From positions 33,209,180 to 33,273,179 of the forward strand of contig CM067066.1 in assembly GCA_033980235.1 (NCBI GenBank): a DNA stretch of 64,000 bases, written 5' to 3'. The translations under genes and the position numbers were made by a program. The first letter of the stretch is position 1; each line of letters starts with the position of its first letter. The stretch is from Diadema setosum. Taxonomy: Eukaryota > Echinodermata > Echinoidea > Diadematoida > Diadematidae. The notes beneath the pieces are model-generated. The model ran no database searches and was not told the origin of the DNA. It worked only from the letters and a program-made list of their open reading frames with translations. Below, in pieces: positions 10,056 to 21,648 of this stretch.

Positions 10056-13040
10056 TCATGGGATATTCATGCAGGATTTCAACCCATTACAGATACATTA
10101 CAAATGTTTTTCATCATCCTAATTGTCGTCCTAAGTTTACACGTAATGTCAAGTCAATCAACCATATGCTGTCATACAGTTAACTGTCACATTCGATCCA
10201 GAATACATAATTAGTGAATCATGCACCCATCCTGTATGGAAAATCCAGTAGCCATGTGACAACTTAAAGGTGAAATCATTCAGCTCGTATGTCTCTGTGT
10301 ACAAGATATGCCACTGATGTATACGCTTGCTAGTGTAGTAATAATATGACAGTACTTTAGAATGCACAATTGAATTGTGAGCTTGCACTCTTTTTTTTTT
10401 CTTTTTTTTTGTATGTTTTATTAAATCATATCACTCTTTGTAGAAGAGCCAGTAGTTCTGGTGAGAAGGATATGAGGGTATATAGAATGAGAGGAGGGTA
10501 GAGTTGGAAGTATAGTGAATAGCAGCGAGCAGACCAAGATACCAGGATTCGTAGTACCAAATGTTGAGTTTTTGAACTTGTGATATATTTTTGTTGGGCA
10601 GTGACTTGCTGTATGCAAAGCAGCATCATAATTATGAACACTTCATAATTATGAACACTTCATGCATGTGCCATCAGTGTCATCAAATCTAGCTTTGATC
10701 TGGAAAAATCAGTAAGAGAAGAATACAGAGAGTAGTATTTATTATGTTCAAGTTATAGATCATAAGATGTATGGCATGATGTTCTGATGAATAAATACTA
10801 AATTATTTTTAAAAAAAATATGTATGGCATGTAGGTCATATTAAAAACTCATTACAAATTATGTAGAGAATCACCATTATTAGTGCATCAGCAGAAAAAC
10901 AAAATAATCTTCTGAAATATTTTTGTCATGCATGAATGTATTTTGCAATCCTTGTAAAAACTATATTGCATCAAATGCATCTGAGCTTGTTTACTTTCTA
11001 AAGATGGTATTGTGTAGCTGTATCAACAGACTGACACAGATCTTTATTGCGTGATGATGAAATCTCAGACTCCGGTTACCAAGAATTAAGATTTTGTAAT
11101 CAGAGAAAATCCAGCCATCTGTTCGTCCATATCCACTGTTCTTACATTTATTAGTTCTTGGTTTCCTATGTTAAAATGTGTGGTATCATATTTGTTGATC
11201 ATATTGTTGGTCAATGGGAAATTAGGCTTTGCCTCCAATTTAAACATCAAATGCAGCTCAAATTCATCATCTGTGTTGGTTTATATTTCAACATTGCAAG
11301 TAAATTTCTGACCACTGACCACAATGTGAAGGACACAGAGAAATCTAGACTATCAATGGATGTAATAAATCCAAACTTGGCTATTGTGGGTGAAATTTTG
11401 TCTATATATCTCACTTCCTGATGTTGTGATGTGTAAATAAACTACCTCATTTTGTGATCCATACTTCAGCACACTCTGATTTTGTTCATGAACTTGTGAC
11501 ATTTGCACTACAAAAGCCACAAGTCTTAAAGGTTAATTTTCCAGTCGGAAAATAGCATTTTGGGTGTGACTCAACTCAGCTGACTTGGGTATTCAATGTT
11601 TTTACTGACCGAGTTGCCCAGTTTCCATCCAAATGTGATGAAGTTTTGAAGCATAGACCAGTGTTTGAACAGTTTGTAAAGAACCAGTTATTTCTGTTTC
11701 AAAATGGCTTTCTCCATTTTCCACCCATGAGGAATGTGATGAGGGTATGCATGAAAATCCTATGAAAAACCAAAAGTAACTTTGATACTGAAATCTGAAA
11801 TCACATTATCATGAATAGACCTACAGAGTTGTTAATAAGTGTATCAAGTGTTTGGTTCATTTACTTATCCCTTCCTAGTGGTTGCTATGGAGTTTTCAGT
11901 GTGTTGTTTTTATCACAAGCAATAAAGGGAAACTCAGTGCACTCTTACCAAAACTTGAAAGCCCCTTTTACAAAAGTAGCATTCCTACAGGTTGTTTTTC
12001 CAGTATTTATTTAGGTAAGTCAGGAACATCTAATCCATAATGAGTTAAATATGATTTTAAAGCTGACCTTAACTAGAATAAAAAGAGGTTTTGTTTAGTG
12101 ACTTTTTTGTGGGTTTTGTGAGACAGGGTCTTATATCATATGTTTTTCCCATTGCCAGAGATTTCCTGTTAGTGAATTTGAATGATCATGTTGTTAGAAG
12201 TTCAAATATTCATAAGAGTAAAGATTTTATATCCCTCCAGCAATTCTGTTGATGCTAAAGAACATGAACCCATGAAAGAGTTAGTCTTGGTTCCAGGCTA
12301 TGGAATTTTGACTCTGCAAAAATACTTGTCCTTTTAAAATAAAGCATCTGTCTTTGGGTGGGTAATCTATTTTTGCACTCTTAGTCTTTGATTTCAAGTG
12401 TGACTGTGTCTTGATAAAGGTATATAGACATTAAACCCCAGAAAAGGCAAATGAAGGTGGTCTGGATGACAATAAAACTAATCTCATATCCATTCAAAAA
12501 TCAAGTAATATTTATAATTATGTTAAATGCTACTGTCCTGAATGTCAAGTCCAAGAATATGTTGAAATCAACACTTGCATTTTTTTTTTTAAAGAAGCAT
12601 GTTATCATGGTGACTTACATTGGCCTATTACATTCAATTACTCAATATCCTGCATGTTTGATTGTATGTAAACCTCAAAGCTAATTTTCTGGAAATTGTG
12701 TTTATATGTTTGGTAGCTTAGGTATCATTTTCGTGGCAGATTTTGATCCCAATGTGTTGTGACAAATTATGTATCATTGGATGGTTTCCATGGAGTCTGG
12801 CAGATCTAATGATATCAAAACCTGTATGTATCAATTTTCAGCAACTGTATTGAGGTTTTCATGGTGGGAAGCAGTGTTATAATTGGGGTTAGAATGTAGC
12901 CTTAGGTTAAGGCTAAGTCTAGCCTCATGTACCACGAATTAATGTATTACCGAAGATGCACATTAGTTGAGGAAGTGGCAATTCAGCTGAATATCAGGCT
13001 ACTTTGAAGTGTATGTAAGGAAAGTGTTTGATGGCAATGT

Positions 13041-13140
13041 GTGTGTATGTATGTGCATGTGTGCATGCATGTGTGTGTGTGTGCATTTGTGTCTGTGTCT
13101 CTGTCAGTGTCTGTGTCTGTGTCTGTGTTTGTGTTTGTGC
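13041..13140. repeat. GTGT/CTGTGT low-complexity tract
   Basis: Mixed GTGTAT, GTGTGC and CTGTGT units, a degenerate microsatellite. On the minus strand it gives a QTQT/HTHT pseudo-peptide. Confidence 0.9.
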
Positions 13141-13519
13141 CTGATTTTCTGCAATGTCTGTGTTTAAGATTTTTTTTGATATTTTCATTGTGGAAAAGTT
13201 GCCAGTAATCAACATGTCTACAAGTTGTATAAAACCAACCAAATTTTTTTTTTCAGTTTTCACATAATGATGTTTGTGATGGTTTTTCTGGATCAGTGGT
13301 GATGGGTTTTTATTAATGTAATGTATTCCACAGTAATATGTTAAATTCAATGTGAGGATTTGACCAGGTGATCTCTTATGAACTGTAGAACCATGCCAGC
13401 TCTTTACACCTCTGATGTTTTCCCTGAAAGTATTACTTTTGTTAGATAAACAAGATAGAATGTTACAACATGAATAACATTGGGTGAAGATTGAACTGTT
13501 CTTTTGTATTCATTTTTAT

Positions 13520-13735
13520 GCCTCTGCCAACGAAGTGGCCGGAGGCATTATGTTTTCGGGTCGTCCGTACGTCCGTCCCGTTTTGTTTTTGTCGATATCT
13601 CAAGAACTGTGTGGTGGTTTTACATCAAACTTGGTATGAGGGTATATCCTGGGGGGATAATACTTTATTTGGATTTTAGGGTCACGGGGTCGAAGGTCAA
13701 AGGTCACAGGTTATTTTTTTAAATGTGATTTTCAG
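13520..13735 (+). mobile_element. Hairpin-headed repeat, truncated copy (Helentron-like)
   Basis: It begins ATGCCTCTGCCAACGAAG followed by GGCCGGAGGCAT, an imperfect hairpin. A run of GTCCGTACGTCCGTCC follows, then a phrase around GTCGATATCTCAAGAAC. The text is nearly identical to 18571-18785, then the copy stops after the AGGTCAAAGGTCA motif (13694-13706). The 3' end of the family is missing here. Confidence 0.75.
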
Positions 13736-13938
13736 GGTATTGGTACACTTTAACATAAATGCACAGGAAGGATAGTACACTGTTAGCACAATTTCCACCA
13801 TGGTGTCAATCTTATGGTAGTGCTCTGATCCAGCACCTTACAATGCAGCACATCTATATGAAGGTCTTGGTTTCACTTTATTCAGACTTCGGGAATTTGT
13901 GATGATGCATGCAAAGGAAACAAGCCAAATAGCTCTAT

Positions 13939-13961
13939 CACACACACACACACACACACAA
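13939..13961. repeat. (CA)n microsatellite
   Basis: A short uninterrupted CA run. Confidence 0.9.
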
Positions 13962-14458
13962 ATCCAACTCAATAAATTGTTGATGGTTTTGCAAGCTCTG
14001 TTTGATAGCCAGCTGTATGTTTTCCATCTGAAGAGGGCTGCATACCTCTACAGAGTTCATAATAACAAGCATTGAGTGATTGAACTGTACAATCTTTCAA
14101 GTACTAAGTATTGTTCAATGGTGTGATCTTTCTCCATTGGCTGGTTCAATCAAGTAGCATACTGTACACATGAACGTATGCCATTTATACATGCATAAAA
14201 TTTGCTATATATGAATGACTGCAGATCTGACACTGTAACAGAATGGCTGATCACATTTATATATTCATATATAGTAATATATATATTCACACATTGTATA
14301 TATTCATACATTGTATATATTCATATATTCATATAATCATATATTCATATATTCCTGTATGTAGTATGGACCAGTTGATCATTTGTGATTATTTGTAATT
14401 ATTTGTAATTATACAGTTACAGACAAGCCTGATTTCACATAGACCGTGTACAAAGTAC

Positions 14459-14697
14459 AGCCGGGCCAAAGGCGGGGCCTAAGGCCGGACCCAAGGCCAC
14501 GGGCCGTGGCCCGGAACCAGGGGCCCAGAGCCCAAGTGGGCCTAGGCCCAGGGGCCCATAGTCCAAGTTGGCCCAGGCCCAGTGGCCCAGGGGGCCCCGG
14601 TGGCCCAGGGGCCCAGGGGCTCACGGTAGCCCACGGTAGCACAGTAGCCTAAGTGCTGGCCCAAGGCATGGGGCCCAGCCAGGGGCCACCAGACTGA
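14459..14697. repeat. GGCCCA-rich low-complexity island
   Basis: A sharp GC-rich block in an AT-rich intron, built from variants of GGCCCAGG, GGGGCCCA and GGCCTAAGG, later fading into CACGGTAGC units. Open frames on both strands read as Gly/Pro/Ala pseudo-collagen, which is what a GGCCCN repeat gives in any frame. It lacks splice context and is not called coding. Confidence 0.8.
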
Positions 14698-16982
14698 GAC
14701 CACTAAGAGTACCAGTCGTGACTTGCTGTGATAATGATGTGACAGGCCTGTGCATACACATATTATGTAAATACACTGTACAGGGCTGTGCATATTATGT
14801 AAATACACTGTACACTAACTATACACAGCCCAGTTGCTGTATAAATCGCGACAGGGCTGTACCTGAGCAGCCCACAACACAGAGCAAACACACAGCAAAT
14901 TTTACGATTGCATTTAGTTTTGATACTTGACATCATTTTTTGTCACCTCAAACGCATCAAAGACAATCTTTATTAATGAGACTTCATACCGTACCTGTTT
15001 TCCTGGGGTTATTTGTGGGAATTCTGCGATCTGGGTACTATTCGCAAATCTAACAACATGTGAAAATATCAACTCCTGATCATGTATGCATGTGTACATT
15101 TCTGTGTTCACTGCTGTATTCCATGAACATGAATTCAACAACTACTGTTATATCCTGTAATATGAGCTGCCAGGACAAAACTCACATACGCTCTGATTCT
15201 GTATAGCAATCACTTTCAAAGCAATGTATTGATACATTTCTTCCAGCTAAAAATTCTTAAATGTTGGTTCACCCATGTGAACGGGTACAGAAACTGAAGC
15301 CTAGGTGGTGGGTTAAGCAGAATTGCTGCTGTCCTTGCAGTCCCACTCATATGTTTTCATGTTAGTCTAATGCTAGTTTGTGACAATAAGAGAGTGTGCC
15401 AAGCAGTTTGCCAAGCAGGGATTCAGCTGGATGTCGAAAGTGATTAGCCATTCTGATACTTGAATTTAACAATACCTGGATCACGGTAGCTCCAAAGAAT
15501 TCGGCCTAATACACTCCGCATGTATTGTATAAGTGCATATCCAGTCTGCATAAGCCTGACTAGACGTTTGCATTCTTTATTCAATCTGCAGCAATATAAA
15601 TAAGAGAAAAGAAAGCGTCCTTAGTACATGTATAAATGTGTTGCCCATCAACATACCCCTTTATAAATGTCACAGGGCTTAAGCATGCATAAATCTCTGA
15701 ATGACACTCTACTATTCATGTACATACTCTGAATTATAAACTGTTGCCTGAAATTGCCTTTTTCAATTGTGTGTACACAATACTAGCAATGACTCTAGTT
15801 TTGAATGGACCACAAAAAATACTAACTTACATAGGTATTACATTAAACTCACTTTCAGGTGTTGTTCATCCCCTAGTAATTTCAACTGCATTTCCACAAC
15901 AAACCTATTTATATAATCGTGTATTAATTCTAATCAAATACACCTACATATATTTTTCCATGTAACCTCCTTACATACATTACATATGAGTATTAAGTGC
16001 AATATAAACTGGCATGTAGCACTTGTCAGTCTTATTCAATACACTCAACTCATTCATGTTATTGTTGCTGTTTCGAATTGATTTACAACCTTTATAAAGC
16101 TAATGCTCAAATTCCTCAAGTAAGAAATATGTATGGAATTTGCATTTGCGTTGTTCATTATTAAAATGATGTACCCTTTCTTTAAATAAACCTTGCCTCG
16201 TGCTCGTTATTTCTTTTTAGAACCTTGTTCGAGTAGTGCGACCCGACCTCGATGTAAATCGGGCCTATTTAAACCCTTTACTCACTTGATGTATAGAGGA
16301 CTCATATTTTCACTCTTAAACTAACCTTTCATACATCCAGATATTAAACAATTCAATTCATGGAGCATGCAACTTGTCCAGTTAATACGACAACCTCTAT
16401 CGAGCGCACTGTGCCCAGACTACATGCGCGACTACCGAATTCACTTACTGCCTCCACACACAGTGCGCACTGTACCGTATGCGTTATAACATGTGACAAT
16501 TGAACCATCTTTGTCTTTTTACCAACAAACTCTGAGGCTCATTTTCAGCACACACAATAATTATTTAGATATATGAACCAAAAATATGGAACTTACTTCT
16601 ATGACGGAATGCATCAGTAACTGTAAGCTCGTTGTAGCCCTCTCTAATGCATAATTCAGGACCACAAGCCAAACTCTTGTCTCTGCGGACCAAACCGGGC
16701 GCTGCAAAAACGTGTTAGCTCTTTACCGTACTTTCGGCTGCTACGTTCCAGTAACTTCAATTGTAAGGTATCTCTAAATGCACACACCTATGGTGTCTTT
16801 AAAGTCAACAAAAAAAATCATTTTCCGTCTTTACTCAATGAAACAATACCATTTAACAATTCCATACCACCTAAAACCCCAACCCTATCAAATTCTTTAG
16901 AATTTCTGCTATCAAAACAATGATAGGATAATCTGCAGACAAAGTAGATTTTTTTGGTCACAAATCTGCTGTTACTGTGTTA

Positions 16983-17036
16983 TTACCTCCACCAAGGGGG
17001 AAGGTTATGTTTTCGTGACCGTTGGTTTGTTTGTTT

Positions 17037-17068
<32 letters not shown>

Positions 17069-17531
17069 GTCTGTTAGTTAGTTAGTTTGTCTGTGTGCAA
17101 AATAACTCAAAAAGTAGGTAACGAATTTGGATGAAACTTGCAGGAAAGGTTTAGATTGATACAAGTAACAGATGATCAAATTTTGGTAGTGATCTGGGAA
17201 TTTTGGAGGAATTTATGAAGGATTTTTGATATTTTGGCAGGTAGGGTCAATGAACTTGGGAGTTCAGGCTGCGCGTATTTGAGGTTTGCATGCGCACACT
17301 AAAGTGCGTGCTCTAGTTTCTGCTAGGGCGAGGCGCACCGTGCAGCTGAGGGTTTATGACGTAACAAAGGCTTCTATATTGGGAAATTGGGCGACTTTCA
17401 GCACACAATGCTATAAGTATGTATGGGTGGAATCACTTCTATGGAAGAACAAGATCAGTGGTGGAAATGAGCTGCATGCTTGGCAGAGGTCTGCGCTCTC
17501 AGAGTGCTTCTGTAGTTTTGAATGTCTTCCT
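16983..17531 (+). mobile_element. Hairpin-headed repeat with subterminal inverted repeats, Helentron-like (family 2)
   Basis: The left end reads ACCTCCACCAAGGGGGAAGG and the right end GCTTGGCAGAGG, so CCTCxxCCAAG and CTTGGCxGAGG form a subterminal inverted repeat. The right end then has a hairpin (GCGCTC, loop TCA, GAGTGC) and finishes near CTGTAGTTTT. A GTTA/GTTT run (about 17026-17094) and the phrase AAAATAACTCAAAAAGTAGG follow the left end. No protein is encoded; the internal 83-codon frame is incidental. Confidence 0.65.
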
Positions 17532-17724
17532 CTGTGAAAAATGTGAAATCATTGAAAGGAAAAAATATGGTACCTGGTAAATATTAATAGCTGTGCACAT
17601 TATTCACACATGTACTATACAATGTATGACAGTAGCATATATTCACTCACAAAAAAAAACACTGATACATGTAAAGGAGTTAAAGAATCAGCAGACATAG
17701 TTTTACAAGATGTATTGCAGAGTT

Positions 17725-17776
17725 CAATTAGTATTAGTATTAGTAGTAGTATTGTTATTATTATTATTATTATTAT

Positions 17777-17820
<44 letters not shown>

Positions 17821-17868
17821 ATAGTAGTAGAAGTAGCAATGATAATAATAATGATAATAGTGGCTACT
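17725..17868. repeat. (AGT)n/(ATT)n trinucleotide array
   Basis: TTAGTA units, then ATT units, then a long AGT run with AAT and GATAAT variants at the end. Homopolymer-like pseudo-peptides appear in all frames. No gene. Confidence 0.95.
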
Positions 17869-18307
17869 TGTATAGCGCACAGGTCCACTTTTTAGTGCTC
17901 ATGGCGCTTCATAAATGAAAAGATAGATATAACACATGTTCAAACATGACAACAGAGAAGAAAATGGCAAACAACAACAAACACATACCAGATAAAGAAT
18001 ACAATTGTTCCGAACATTATAGACTGCAATTATAGTCCTCAGTGTGAGAGGAATAGGTAAAGTTTTGAAGTTTGGATTTGAATGTTTCTGTAGATGACAA
18101 TTATAGCTGTACACACAGAGAAAATGTTCCAGTTAAAGAGGAACGTAGTCATACAAAGTGTATATATTTCACATTTTTCATTATTTTCAGTCTTTCATTT
18201 CCATATGCAATGGGCATAATGGACTCATTTGCATATCATTTACATTGTATGCTATCATGGGGTGTGAAAGTATGCTGAGTGTTGACATATAGGTCATCCA
18301 CTCATTG

Positions 18308-18560
18308 TATCCCCCGAACAGAGTTCGGAGGATACTATGGATTTGGCCTCGTTGCGCCGCGTCCGCCGCAGAGGTTTTCTTGTGAGCACTCTACTGGCTG
18401 CAGTTCTTCTTGACAAATTTGGCATGAAGGTGTGTTATGGTAAAACGAAGACGCCTATTGTTTTTGGTGATGGTGCCCTCGCTTGTTCCGTCTTTATACA
18501 TGAAAAAGTAAATTTAACAGGGTCTGTTTGTGTGTCCGACACTGGCCTTGCTTCGTGACC
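18308..18560 (+). repeat. Third hairpin-headed repeat family, fragment
   Basis: It starts with the hairpin-capable TATCCCCCGAACAGAGTTCG..GGATA, followed by ACTATGGATTTGGCCTCG and GCCGCGTCCGCCGCAGAGG. The layout matches the neighbouring repeats: a short inverted repeat, a CpG-rich segment, then a phrase around GACAAATTTGGCATGAAGG. The 73-codon frame inside has no protein similarity that I recognise. It abuts the element at 18571. Confidence 0.55.
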
Positions 18561-18570
18561 AATTTTTTTT

Positions 18571-19551
18571 ATGCTTCCGCCAACGAAGTGGCCGGAGGCA
18601 TTATGTTTTCGGGTCGTCTGTCCGTACGTACGTACGTCCGTCCCATTTTGTTTTTGTCGATATCTCAAGAACCGTGTGGTGGTTTTACATCAAACTTGGT
18701 ATGAGGGTATATCCTGGGGGGATAATACTTAATTTGGATTTTAGGCTCACGGAGTCGAAGGTCAAAGGTCACAGGTTATTTTGTGAAAAAAAGGTTGAAA
18801 ATTCATGTTTTTCTCCATATCTCGCAAATGGTTCAAGGTATCTTCATGGAACTTAGTATATATATGCTTGTTCCAATGGGCAGTGATTATCTAGGGAAGT
18901 TGGGGGTCATGGTTCAAAGGACAGGGGGTCAAAGGTCAAGGTCAACTCCTCAAAATATCACTACTTTCCTTATATTTATGCAATGCCTGAAGGTATTTTT
19001 TTTAAACTTGATGTATGCATGTATTACCCGATATATATTCTGTGGGAAGTTTTTTGCCAAAAGGTCAAAGGTCAAGTGAAAGTGTTGAATTGCACTTTTT
19101 CCTCCATATCTCAAAAGTAACTCAAGGTATCATCATGAAACTTACATATTTATGCATGTTCAACCTAACAGTGATTCTCTTTGGAACTGTGAGGTATAAG
19201 GTCAAAGGCCAGGTTTAGATAATGCTGTTTTCCCATTTGATACTGAAATTATACTTTTTCTCAATTCCTTGAAAATTACTCAATGCATAAACTTATAAAA
19301 GGGTCAAAAGTCAAGTAAAAATCATCAGTTCCCCAAATACCTGCACTCTGACATTTTTAATCATTCATCCAATTGGACCTAGTTCTAGGAAAGTGAACTT
19401 TCAGCACATTTGTGGCAAACCTATCATTTTAATATTTTGCCAATTGTGTGAAACTGTCATCACACATTGTCAAGACATTGTACTATAGACCTATTAGGAG
19501 AACCATGCATTATGGCGGAGGCATATCAGTCGCCGTAGCGATGTGTCTAGT
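18571..19551 (+). mobile_element. Complete hairpin-headed repeat, Helentron-like (family 1)
   Basis: The left end is ATGCTTCCGCCAACGAAG plus GGCCGGAGGCAT; the right end is TGGCGGAGGCAT. ATGCxTCCGCCA and its complement therefore form a 12-bp subterminal inverted repeat. The 3' end carries a small hairpin, TCGC-CGTA-GCGA, then TGTGT and CTAG before a T run. Inside are diverged tandem-like segments with CATATCTC(A/G)CAA and GGTCAAAGGTCAAG. It encodes no protein. The structure fits non-autonomous Helitron2/Helentron elements, which have subterminal inverted repeats and a 3' hairpin; this is an inference. Confidence 0.65.
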
Positions 19552-20838
19552 TTTTCAATCAAGTGAAAATTAGACAAAACTGTAATGATGCTGTATTTTG
19601 AAAGTGGTCTTAACCTGCCGAATGATATTTACTAATGTGTGTGGTGGTTTTTTTTTTTCACAGCATTGCAAGTAGCATTACTGTATCATCCATGTTAATA
19701 TGAAATAGATGAACCATGAAATCTTGCTCTAAGCAAATCAAAACTGCTGAATAGTGGCAGTGAATTTGATAAAACTGCAGTTCTACCCAAATTTTATATG
19801 TAGCCTCCTGTAAAAGTGACAAATTTTTTGCACATTTCATGTTACACTATGGAATTAGCACAAAAATATGAACACAGACTTTTTTTGCATGTTTTATGTA
19901 ATAATTCTTCATATTTTGGCTTCATGGAATTAAAAATAGGTGAAATTCATCTTTTCAGGGGAGCAGAAAAAATGTCAACTGTAACAGTAATGTTCAGAGA
20001 GACATTATATCAATATGAGAATCATCTTCAGGGAGTGTACTGGAGGGGGTCTGAAAGAGACTGTGCTAATGTCAGATGGGGAAACAGTGTGTCATTCACA
20101 GTGTCCTGATATCAGTTTAGGATCTTAACTCGTAGCGAGGCCCGCACAGGTCTCTCTTGAACTTGATTTTACAAAGAATGAAGTATAAAAAAAAGAAAGA
20201 AAGAAAGAGTAAAGCTGAGTCTGCAGCATTTGTATGTAGGATCAGGATGTTGAGATGGAGTGAGCCTTTAGTAATCAAGGTCTCAACCGAAAGAAGTTCA
20301 GTTTCTTTTTCGATGTGAGTCAGATATATAGAAGACTTCTTTGGAGTCATTGTTTCCTGGCAGTCTCAAATCAACCTTGTACATGCTCTGGGTTAATGCA
20401 GGCACATTCTATTTTTAGTGGCTGTGGGGGAAAAAGATTACAAGCAATATGCTCATTGGAAAAAAAAAAAAGAAGTAATAATGAGAGGAAGGAAGCAAGA
20501 GGAATTATGCACCTTATGTCCCAGTGGTTCGGTGCAAGATTATCAAGGAAGTCTTAACCCTATGCATACTGCAGGATCGTAATTCATAACACCACTGAAT
20601 GTTAGGCTAACCTCAGCCAGCTCAGGTAAATTACGAACTTCAGAGTCTGGAACATTTTCTTGTAGCTGGGACACATTTTTCTTTTAACAGAATGAAGACA
20701 AAAAAAAAAACATATCTGCCAGAGGAGACTGATTTATCTAATGAAAATTGTTACAGCCCTCCTGTTGTAAACAGTAAAAAAAAATAAATAAATAAAAATG
20801 CATGATCAGGTGTAGGAAAGGGAAGGTTGAGTAACTTT

Positions 20839-20998
20839 AGGACCCCATTTCATATAAGATGTTTAGATAGCAACTCTCGCTGGAATGGAAACTCCCCGTA
20901 GCAACAGCCAATCATTAACCTGGATTCTTGTTGTTACCATGGCAATTGCCATTCCACCCAGAGTTGCTATCATATCAACTTTTAATGAAATGGGGCCT
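20839..20998. mobile_element. 160-bp foldback MITE
   Basis: The ends AGGACCCCATTTCAT and ATGAAATGGGGCCTA are near-perfect inverted repeats. Pairing continues inward through GATAGCAACTCT..GGAATGG and CCATTCC..AGAGTTGCTATC. The element encloses GTTACCATGGCAAT (20933-20946), which resembles an RFX X-box. No coding capacity. Confidence 0.8.
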
Positions 20999-21578
20999 AG
21001 GTCTTCTCTCCTACCTGACTAAGGGTAGTTCCATTCTGCTATGCAAGCCACTAATGACAACACTCAGAACCAAAGTAGACTTAAATGAATTCTTCATAAT
21101 TTGTTTTCTGATGTCTACAGCTTATCTACATATTGAGCACACTTTAAAAGTGGTCAGGGGAAACTTTGTGATTCAGAGAGGCTATACAAATGAACCAGAA
21201 CATGCATTACATGATGCACACTCGTGTCTGCTTGCCGGAATTTCATTTAAGCAAAGCATTGGTCAATACAGCAACGTCACACAGTGGCACTGGTTGGACA
21301 GTCCCTGACATACAGGTTGGACCAGTAGAAAAAATGGGTTAGTGTGCAGACCTGAATATAGAGATGTGTAGATGGTAAACTTTCATGTTGTAGAGCGTAG
21401 TATCCCGCATTCTTTTGGATCAAAAAGAGAGAAAGGTGCAAATAAGTCCACGTCTTGAAACAGGTCTCTCTTTGATTTATTCTATGTATTTTATTCTTTG
21501 TTTATCCTTTTTTGTTTTGCATGTGGTGTTCTTGATCTAATGAAACAGTTGGTTTATTCACATTCTCCTTGTTTGCAG

Positions 21579-21648
21579 CTTCCGGGTGATCGTGAGTGGA
21601 ACAACGTCAGCAGCTGAATTGGAGAGACATCGTGATGAGTGGTTCAAG
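21579..21648 (+). CDS. PH-domain adaptor-like protein, exon 2
   Basis: A 70-bp exon between TTGTTTGCAG (ending 21578) and AAG|GTAAGT. Its first base completes the split codon from exon 1 (TT|C), then 23 codons follow and it ends in phase 0. It encodes residues 321-344, FRVIVSGTTSAAELERHRDE then WFK. This covers the last beta strand of the PH domain, a loop, and the start of the C-terminal helix with the invariant PH tryptophan. Confidence 0.88.

Larger units (their letters stand above)
9391..21578 (+). other. Intron 1 (12.2 kb)
   Basis: It is bounded by GTGAGT at 9391 and TTGTTTGCAG ending at 21578. It contains the 125-130 bp tandem array, two copies of the hairpin-headed 'GGCCGGAGGCAT' repeat, a further hairpin repeat family (16983-17531), a GGCCCA island, AGT/ATT arrays and a small foldback element with an RFX-like motif. 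I found no credible exon inside. Its open frames fall on repeats. Confidence 0.8.

Noticed and set aside
14409..14808. Collagen-like Gly-Pro-Gly frames on both strands
   Set aside because: They arise from the GGCCCA repeat in every frame; there is no Gly-X-Y periodicity beyond the repeat and no splice context.
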